Below are positions 58,739-64,000 of a stretch of DNA of 64,000 bases, in pieces. A model generated the notes under the pieces. That model was not told where the DNA came from and ran no database searches. It saw only the letters and a program-made list of their open reading frames with translations. The translations under genes and the position numbers were made by a program. Origin of the DNA: Candidatus Treponema equifaecale (lineage in GTDB: Bacteria > Spirochaetota > Spirochaetia > Treponematales > Treponemataceae); assembly GCA_018064905.1 (NCBI GenBank), contig JAGHUJ010000023.1, positions 1 to 64,000 on the forward strand, given 5' to 3'. Each line of letters opens with the position of its first letter. Position 1 is the stretch's first letter.

Positions 58739-59560
58739 ATGGCTGTAATAACAATTTCTCGACAATATTTTTCTGGCGGTGATGAGATTGCGCAGATGGT
58801 TGCTGAAAAACTGGGCTATAAGCTTTATGACCGTAATGCCGTTTACAAAAAAATAATTGAGCTGGGCTGTCCTGAAGAAAAAATCAAGAATTATGATGAG
58901 GTTCGTCCTGGAATTTTTTCTGCACTTTCAAAGTACAATGATGAATATCTTTACTATCTTAAGACTGCGATTCTTACAATTGCCGAGGAAGGAAACTGTG
59001 TAATTGAAGGCCGTGGTGCCTGCTTTATTCTGGAAGGAATTGAAAATCATGTTTCTGTCCGGGTTTTTGAGGATGCTGAGGACAGAATCAGAAAGCTGGC
59101 AGAAAAAGACGGAATTTCGCTTCAGACTGCTGCAAGAAAAATAATCAGGTCAGACAAAAAACAGTACAACTTCATAAAATATTATTTTGATGCTGATATC
59201 CGTCAGGCAAGGGAGCAGAATCTTTTGCTGAACACCAGTATTTCAGACGTGACTTCCTGTGCACAGGCCATCATCGGTTTTACAAAAGCTGTGGCAACTT
59301 CAGAACGGGAACACAAAGGTGATGAAGTCCTGGGTGAATTGCTGCTTGGTCAGAAAATCATCAATATGCTTCGATTCGTGTATTTCATCGACATTGACTC
59401 AATGAAGGCCGAAGTTGAAGACAAGAAGATCACGTTGCAGGGAATCGCCAGCACAAAGGGAATCGTGGACAATGCCATCAAAATCCTGAACTGTGAATTC
59501 TCAGACTATGATGTTGTCTCAAAAATTCGCATAGTTCAAGGCGGAATGGGAGAACGGTAG
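58739..59560 (+). CDS. Cytidylate kinase-like protein with C-terminal BON-like domain
   Basis: A 273-residue protein. The N-terminal ~190 residues follow the AAK cytidylate-kinase-like pattern ('MAVITISRQYFSGGDEIAQMVAEKLGYKLYDRNAVYKKI', and 'NCVIEGRGACFILEG', 'SDKKQYNFIKYYF'). The P-loop is GGDE instead of GxGKS, so nucleotide kinase activity is not assured. The C-terminal ~65 residues ('VYFIDIDSMKAEVEDKKITLQGIASTKGIVDNAIKIL') look BON-like. The Shine-Dalgarno AGGAGG is strong. Similar two-part proteins occur in firmicutes and spirochaetes; role unknown. Confidence 0.78.
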   Translation: MAVITISRQYFSGGDEIAQMVAEKLGYKLYDRNAVYKKIIELGCPEEKIKNYDEVRPGIFSALSKYNDEYLYYLKTAILTIAEEGNCVIEGRGACFILEGIENHVSVRVFEDAEDRIRKLAEKDGISLQTAARKIIRSDKKQYNFIKYYFDADIRQAREQNLLLNTSISDVTSCAQAIIGFTKAVATSEREHKGDEVLGELLLGQKIINMLRFVYFIDIDSMKAEVEDKKITLQGIASTKGIVDNAIKILNCEFSDYDVVSKIRIVQGGMGER

Positions 59561-59665
59561 AAGACTGGAGAGTTGAGGACTGTTTTTGCTTCATAATAGA
59601 ATATTCTTTTTTCTTTTTTAAATTTCCATGATAGAATATCAAAACATCTTTTAGGAGTGATATAA

Positions 59666-60121
59666 ATGAAAAAAATTATTTTATTAGTTCTGACAGTTTT
59701 TATGACTGCTGCCCTTTATGCACAGAATGCAAAATCAACAGGTCTTACAGACAAAGATGTGCAGAATTTTGCAAAACATTTCAATTCTATTTCCGCTGAT
59801 ATGGAAAAGGCTTTTGGAGATGGTGCTGAAAACCAGGGTTACATTTCAAAAAAAGCCGATTATTTGAAAGCTGAAAAAATTCTTGCAAAATATGGCTTTA
59901 CCGGTACAGACGCAGTAGAAAAATATGCAATGCTTGGCCGATGTGTTGGTGTTCTCACTGTAGAAAAAAGTGGTGCCATGGAAATGTACAAGGCTATGGG
60001 AATGGCAGGAATGGATCCTATGGCCGCACAGAGACCTTATATCAATCAGAAAGACTATGAGGTTGTTGAAAGAAACTGGGCCGCTGTTGCAAAAGCAATT
60101 GCTTACGAAGGTGCTCAGTAA
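59666..60121 (+). CDS. Small secreted hypothetical protein
   Basis: A 151-residue protein with a clear signal peptide ('LLVLTVFMTAALYA'). The mature domain is helical ('DKDVQNFAKHFNSISADMEKAFGD', 'KADYLKAEKILAKYGFTGTDAVEKYAMLGRCVGVL', 'YEVVERNWAAVAKAIAYEGAQ'). TTAGGAG lies at good distance upstream of the ATG. I do not recognise the family. It is followed by a repeat duplication and the convergent end of glyA. Confidence 0.75.
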   Translation: MKKIILLVLTVFMTAALYAQNAKSTGLTDKDVQNFAKHFNSISADMEKAFGDGAENQGYISKKADYLKAEKILAKYGFTGTDAVEKYAMLGRCVGVLTVEKSGAMEMYKAMGMAGMDPMAAQRPYINQKDYEVVERNWAAVAKAIAYEGAQ

Positions 60122-60196
60122 GATGCAGAACAGGAAACTGCATTGTTTGATTTTCTCTGAAAGATTTCAAACACGCAGTCTCCACGGATATTCTGT

Positions 60197-60279
60197 CCTG
60201 TCCTAACAAGAATTGCCAGATGGCAATCCTTGCATTTCAGTTAAAAATTTCTGCGGCATCCGTGCCGCAATTTTATTTG
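60197..60279. repeat. 83-bp direct repeat, copy 1
   Basis: CCTGTCCTAACAAGAATTGC starts the unit, with a TTGCCA.ATGGCAA hairpin and a GCGGCATCCGTGCCGC hairpin before AATTTTATTTG. It is repeated 137 bp downstream with one mismatch. Confidence 0.9.
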
Positions 60280-60333
60280 TCAAGAAATGTTTTGCATTTC
60301 TTGTGGAGCGTTAGCGACAGAATTCACGGACAT

Positions 60334-60416
60334 CCTGTCCTAACAAGAATTGCCAAATGGCAATCCTTGCATTTCAGTTAAAAATTTCTGCGGCATCCGT
60401 GCCGCAATTTTATTTG
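60334..60416. repeat. 83-bp direct repeat, copy 2 (overlapping the glyA stop)
   Basis: The same unit as 60197-60279, differing only CAGATGG/CAAATGG. It ends 7 bp inside the glyA reading frame. Between the copies lies a hairpin (AAGAAATG...CATTTCTTG, 60282-60302) with a GAGCGTTAGCGACAG tail. Confidence 0.9.
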
Positions 60417-61909
60417 CAAAATTCTTTCTTCAAGAAATCCAAATCCAATTCTGGGTAGAGAACGAACTTGCTCAAAAGTGCCTGAACTCTCTTTGAAGCA
60501 GCTTCTTTTACTGCTGGGTCGAGCTCAATCTTGAGCTTAGCTGGTTTTCCGTCTTTTGTAACGCCTGGTTTTGTTCCCTTGAGAACCTGGTCGATGATTG
60601 AAGCAACTTCTTTCATTTCTTCTTCTTTCATTCCCAAAGTTGTGAGGGCTGGAGTACCAAGGCGGAGACCTGAAGTATACCATGCACCGTTCTTGTCATA
60701 AGGAAGTGCGTTTGCGTTAACTGTAACACCAGCCTGGAACATTGCAGCTTCAGCCTGTTTACCTGTAAGGCCGTAAGATGTTACGTCAGCAAGCATAAGG
60801 TGGTTGTCTGTACCGTCTGTCTGGAGACGAACGCCAAGAGCCTGAAGTTCTTTAGCCAGAGCCTTAGAGTTTGCAACAACCTGTGCTGCGTAATCCTGAT
60901 ATTCCTTTGTGTTTGCTTCTTTGAAAGCCAAAGCTTTTGCAGCCATTACGTGTGGAAGTGGACCACCCAAAACCATTGGACAACCCTTGTTTACGTAGTC
61001 AGCAAATTCTTTCTTACAGAGAATCATGGCACCGCGTGGACCACGGAGTGTTTTGTGTGTTGTTGTTGTAACGATGTCTGCCCATTTTACTGGATCTTCA
61101 TCGCCTGTGAACACTTTACCAGCAACGAGACCTGCGAAGTGTGACATATCTACCATGAGAACTGCTCCAACTTTGTCTGCGATTTCGCGGAAACGTTTAA
61201 AGTTGATTGCTCTTGGATAAGCTGAATAACCAGTCAAAAGGATGAGAGGTTTAACTTCCATTGCCTGCTTTTCGATTGCATCGTAGTCCAGGAGACCTGT
61301 TTTTTCATCAACGCCGTATGGATGAGATTCAAACATGCGGGCAGAAACGTTCATTTTGTAACCGTGTGTAAGGTGGCCACCGCAAGAGTAGTCCAGACCC
61401 ATCAATTTCTGGTTTCCGAAGCGTTTGCGGAGTTCTGTGAACTGTTCTTCTGTAAGATCGTTGAGTGATTTTACACCAAGTTCTTCCAAAGTTGGTGTTT
61501 CAACCTTTGCAGAAAGAATTGCCCAGTATGCAACCAGATTTGTGTCAGCGCCTGAGTGTGGCTGAACGTATGCATAGTCTGCACCAAAAAGGGCTTCTGC
61601 TTCGCGGGCTGCTGTCATTTCTACAGAGTCAACGTTTACACAGCCACCATAGTAGCGGTGTTCTGGATAGCCTTCAGCATATTTGTCTGTAAGAAGGTTT
61701 CCCATTGCTGCCTGAACTGCCAGTGAACAGTAGTTTTCAGAAGCGATGAGCTTAAGGTGTGAGCGCTGGTTTTCGATTTCGTTTACAACGTCAGCAGCGA
61801 TTGAAGGATTTACAGTTGCAACCTGCTGAAGATTAGCAACGTAAGCACACATTGCAGCAGTTGGTTTGTTGCCGCAAGAAGAAAGATAATTCTCTAATGG
61901 TGTAGCCAT
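60410..61909 (-). CDS. glyA: Serine hydroxymethyltransferase
   Basis: Converts serine and tetrahydrofolate to glycine and 5,10-methylene-tetrahydrofolate. The 499-residue product shows 'HLKLIASENYCSLAVQAAMGN', 'GGCVNVDSVE', 'LFGADYAYVQPHSGADTNLVAY' and the PLP-lysine motif 'VTTTTHKTLRGPRGAMI'. An extra segment (roughly residues 140-190, 'TPTLEELGVKSLNDLTEEQFTELRKRFG') makes it longer than the 420 residues usual in bacteria. ATG 61909 has TGGAG upstream. The last codons of the gene coincide with the second 83-bp repeat. Confidence 0.96.
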   Translation of the reverse strand: MATPLENYLSSCGNKPTAAMCAYVANLQQVATVNPSIAADVVNEIENQRSHLKLIASENYCSLAVQAAMGNLLTDKYAEGYPEHRYYGGCVNVDSVEMTAAREAEALFGADYAYVQPHSGADTNLVAYWAILSAKVETPTLEELGVKSLNDLTEEQFTELRKRFGNQKLMGLDYSCGGHLTHGYKMNVSARMFESHPYGVDEKTGLLDYDAIEKQAMEVKPLILLTGYSAYPRAINFKRFREIADKVGAVLMVDMSHFAGLVAGKVFTGDEDPVKWADIVTTTTHKTLRGPRGAMILCKKEFADYVNKGCPMVLGGPLPHVMAAKALAFKEANTKEYQDYAAQVVANSKALAKELQALGVRLQTDGTDNHLMLADVTSYGLTGKQAEAAMFQAGVTVNANALPYDKNGAWYTSGLRLGTPALTTLGMKEEEMKEVASIIDQVLKGTKPGVTKDGKPAKLKIELDPAVKEAASKRVQALLSKFVLYPELDLDFLKKEFCK

Positions 61910-61980
61910 GATTTTTCTCCAAAAATTCAAAAAATAATCGCTACAAGTTTAATGAAAAATCAGGCTCTTTTCAATTAAAT

Positions 61981-63873
61981 TTAAATTTCTTCCAGATCTT
62001 CAAGCTCTTCTGCTGAATCAGCTTCTTCAATCTCTTCCATATCATCAACATCTTCAATTTCTTCAACTTCATCCAAATTTTTTGGTTTAGCTGCGATTTT
62101 TGGATTAGCGACAGAAGTATCTGAACTGTGATGGATTGCAAATTCTTCAAGGCCTTCCTTGTTTACCAGATTCATCAGAATATGTTTCTTTACGGCGTTC
62201 ATTTCAATCACCATCTTTCGGCTGAGTTCAAGCACTTCTGAGAATTCCAATGTTGCTTCTTTTTCTCGGCCTGCATCCACCAGTTTGATCAAAGTGAGGG
62301 CCTTCATTCGAAGCTCTTCGTTAAGTTCTTTAAGCTGAATCATATTCGGCATACGGCCATACTTTTGAGTTCCGTCACCGTAAAGCCATTTGTCAAAGTC
62401 CGAAGTGCCCTGCTCAACATAATTTGTGATCGTTTTGGAATTGCCGTGGAGATATTCAAGGAGAAGGACGGTCCAGTCAAGGTGAGCATACATTGCTTCA
62501 ATAACAATCCAAAGCTCGCTTTTGTCCGCTGTCCATACTTGTTCAGAAACATTTGTAAGCTTGAAGAAGTCAATGTCGCGGCGGATTTCCTCAAGGTTCT
62601 TACCGTTTGCAACAGCATTTACATAAATTGGATCCTGACTGCGGCTCATGGCCAGAGCTTCTGTTGTGTTCTGTTTTACGATGTCCGAAATTTCACTGAC
62701 ACATTCTTCGATTCCTTCAAGGCTCTGGTTGTTTTTGTCAATGCTGTCTGAAATGCTTTCAACCTGACGGGAAACAACTTTTTCACCTTCAGAAACAGAA
62801 GAGAAGTGGGCGTTGATTTCTTTGTTTCGCTGAACTACAACTCCATAGTCGTCAATTACCTGTTCAAAAGATGTGATGAAGTCCGTAACCTGAGCAGAAA
62901 TTTCTCCAAAGGCAATTCCGGCTTTTTTACTTGATTCAGAGGCATTGCTGATGAAATTTGTCATCTGTTTAAGTGAAGAAGTGATTTCCTTTACATGGCC
63001 TGCAGTCTGTTCACTAAGCTTTCTGATTTCGTCCGCAACTACAGCAAATCCCCGGCCTGCATCTCCTGCGTGTGCTGCTTCAATTGATGCGTTCATGGCA
63101 AGAAGGTTTGTTTCACTGGCAACAGAGGCAATCAGGGAAATTGTCTGGTTCAGAAGAACGATGCCCTTGCTGATTTTTTCTACGTCTGCAACAGTTGTCT
63201 TTACAAGGGCCGCACCGTTTTCAGTTACGCTCTGAAGCTGTGACGAGGACTGTTTCTTGCTGTTCAATTCAACGATTTTTTCATTCAGAGCCTGACCGAC
63301 TTTTTCAATGATTATTCCGGTTTGCTGAATTTCTTCTGCCTGCTGCTGAACCCGCTGACGATATTCCGTAATGTTTTTTCCGATTTCCTGATTTTCTGAG
63401 ATTGCTGAATTTTCAAGGCGTTCAAGATTCTTTACTTTTTCGTGGATGTAGTCGGCACCAAGCGAGATTCGTGATGAATTTGTAACTGCATCCTGAACCT
63501 TTGCCAGAAATTCGTTGGAATTGTCCTGAGTGTGGATTACGTTAAGTTTGAGCTGATGAAGAAGCTTGTCCAGACGGCCACCGATAAATTCCTGCAGCTT
63601 TTCACTGAGCTTCTGAAGTTCCCTCGCTGGTGTGTGAACCTTGTTTCTGCGTGAAAAGTCACCCTGATAAACTGAATCTATATAATTTGAAAGATGACGA
63701 ATCTGAAGGTGAACGAAAATATAATAGGAGAAAAATATCACCAATGCTATGATTGCCGTTCCAATGGCAAAGGCAGAATCAGTTTGTGTGAATTTTTTTA
63801 GAAGAATTTCAGCTGCAACGCAGGCAATGATTGCTACAAGCATTAAAAATGGAAACTTAGTCTTATTATTCAT
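61981..63873 (-). CDS. Methyl-accepting chemotaxis protein with short periplasmic part
   Basis: A 630-residue chemoreceptor. Two closely spaced TM helices ('[17 protein letters not shown]' and '[19 protein letters not shown]') leave no room for a periplasmic sensor domain. A HAMP-like segment and a long coiled coil follow, then the signalling hairpin '[43 protein letters not shown]'. Residues ~470-580 are CZB-like ('[19 protein letters not shown]', 'LYGDG') but the usual third zinc His/Cys positions are not clear, so sensing may be cytosolic. A very acidic tail of about 30 residues ends it. The promoter is TTGAAA-17-TAGAAT. Confidence 0.9.
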   Translation of the reverse strand: MNNKTKFPFLMLVAIIACVAAEILLKKFTQTDSAFAIGTAIIALVIFFSYYIFVHLQIRHLSNYIDSVYQGDFSRRNKVHTPARELQKLSEKLQEFIGGRLDKLLHQLKLNVIHTQDNSNEFLAKVQDAVTNSSRISLGADYIHEKVKNLERLENSAISENQEIGKNITEYRQRVQQQAEEIQQTGIIIEKVGQALNEKIVELNSKKQSSSQLQSVTENGAALVKTTVADVEKISKGIVLLNQTISLIASVASETNLLAMNASIEAAHAGDAGRGFAVVADEIRKLSEQTAGHVKEITSSLKQMTNFISNASESSKKAGIAFGEISAQVTDFITSFEQVIDDYGVVVQRNKEINAHFSSVSEGEKVVSRQVESISDSIDKNNQSLEGIEECVSEISDIVKQNTTEALAMSRSQDPIYVNAVANGKNLEEIRRDIDFFKLTNVSEQVWTADKSELWIVIEAMYAHLDWTVLLLEYLHGNSKTITNYVEQGTSDFDKWLYGDGTQKYGRMPNMIQLKELNEELRMKALTLIKLVDAGREKEATLEFSEVLELSRKMVIEMNAVKKHILMNLVNKEGLEEFAIHHSSDTSVANPKIAAKPKNLDEVEEIEDVDDMEEIEEADSAEELEDLEEI

Positions 63874-63882
63874 ATCCTTTTT

Positions 63883-63911
63883 ATTCTATAATCAAAACAT
63901 TAGATTTTCAA
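63883..63911 (-). promoter_or_regulatory. Promoter of the MCP gene, leader about 9 nt
   Basis: On the minus strand, TTGAAA (63911-63906), 17-bp spacer, TAGAAT (63888-63883), then 9 nt to the ATG at 63873 with AAGGAT between. Confidence 0.75.
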
Positions 63912-63933
63912 TTTTTTTCTAATACGGTAGAAT
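63905..63933 (+). promoter_or_regulatory. Divergent promoter overlapping the MCP promoter
   Basis: TTTTCA (63905-63910), 17-bp spacer, TAGAAT (63928-63933), then 6 nt to the ATG at 63940. Its -35 hexamer overlaps that of the MCP promoter on the other strand. Confidence 0.5.
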
Positions 63934-63939
63934 AAAAGA

Positions 63940-64000
63940 ATGATTAAAGCTCCTATTTCAGATAAAGATTTGCTCAAGCACCTGGATTCAATTCACAAGG
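63940..64000 (+). CDS. Start of an unidentified CDS, cut by the window edge
   Basis: Twenty codons (MIKAPISDKDLLKHLDSIHK...) follow an ATG 6 nt after a TAGAAT box. Too short to name. It is divergent from the MCP gene and could share regulation with it. Confidence 0.5.
   Translation, partial: MIKAPISDKDLLKHLDSIHK

Noticed and set aside
58739-58800. True cytidylate kinase Cmk
   Set aside because: The P-loop is GGDE rather than GxGKS and the protein ends in a BON-like domain, so I call it only cytidylate kinase-like.
1-64000. CRISPR array, prophage or insertion sequence
   Set aside because: The tandem repeats have only 2-4 units with no unique spacers, and no cas, integrase, transposase or phage structural gene is visible.

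Overview
The window is a chromosomal segment of a spirochaete, most likely a host-associated, non-pallidum Treponema. This rests on protein content, not on a database match. The segment carries a UPF0164-type outer-membrane protein, an OmpA protein with repeated FlgD-like domains, a 7TM receptor fused to a SpoIIE phosphatase, an EF-P/EarP pair, FlgN/FliS flagellar chaperones, a separately placed gatB, a LolA-like carrier and many small secreted proteins and lipoproteins. Base composition is moderate and even. I see no phage, transposase, integrase, CRISPR array or rRNA.

Layout. 1-4.2 kb: surface proteins (UPF0164 barrel fragment, OmpA giant). 4.2-5.9 kb: DUF2400 protein converging on flgN-fliS. 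6.1-15.0 kb: a forward run of ftsH, lolA-like, rodZ-like, rimO, a diguanylate cyclase and a PcrA helicase. 15.2-21.7 kb: NhaC antiporter and a small protein (minus strand), then gatC-gatA, an SH3-like protein and gatB. 21.7-23.9 kb: four small overlapping or adjacent genes, a bidirectional terminator and tRNA-Arg(CCU). 23.9-27.2 kb: HAD phosphatase, FGGY kinase and PRPP synthetase (minus strand). 27.4-33.5 kb: SGNH hydrolase, a frameshifted metallo-hydrolase, rpmB, uvrB, a DUF4160 pair and a small secreted protein. 33.6-42.5 kb: 7TMR-SpoIIE, AEC transporter, acyl-ACP thioesterase, efp, earP and a large lipase. 42.5-49.4 kb: htrA, PEGA protein, radC, glucosaminidase-like lipoprotein, pyrH, an inactive transglutaminase-like protein, anti-sigma and ECF sigma. 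49.4-64 kb: frameshifted cysS, a double cyclic-nucleotide-domain regulator, small secreted proteins, TPR and PilZ proteins, a VWA protein, a cytidylate-kinase-like protein, glyA and an MCP.

The main discovery candidate is a set of short palindromic repeats, some of which sit in frame inside protein genes. A 120-bp element lies inside the PcrA helicase (14118-14237). It matches, over its whole length and inverted, an intergenic 128-bp element at 50982-51109. Related or analogous palindromic segments interrupt earP (39057-39144 and 39599-39760) and an FGGY kinase (25408-25503). Their ends differ from copy to copy but remain complementary to each other, as expected of a structure-maintaining element. 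This resembles the Rickettsia palindromic elements in concept. A second repeat family, GTCA(C/T)(C/T)TCGA...TCTATA...(A/G)(A/G)TGAC, occupies many gene ends, and at four loci its outer arm is amplified in tandem with a period specific to that locus.

A second theme is promoters whose -10 box lies only 6-9 nt before the start codon (11545, 28567, 33567, 55692, 63873, 63940), which suggests leaderless or near-leaderless mRNAs. Two genes (a metallo-hydrolase and the normally essential cysS) each lack one base. That points to indel errors in the assembly or recent mutation. Signalling genes are frequent (GGDEF, PilZ, SpoIIE, ECF sigma, MCP, double cNMP), as is usual for a motile host-associated spirochaete.
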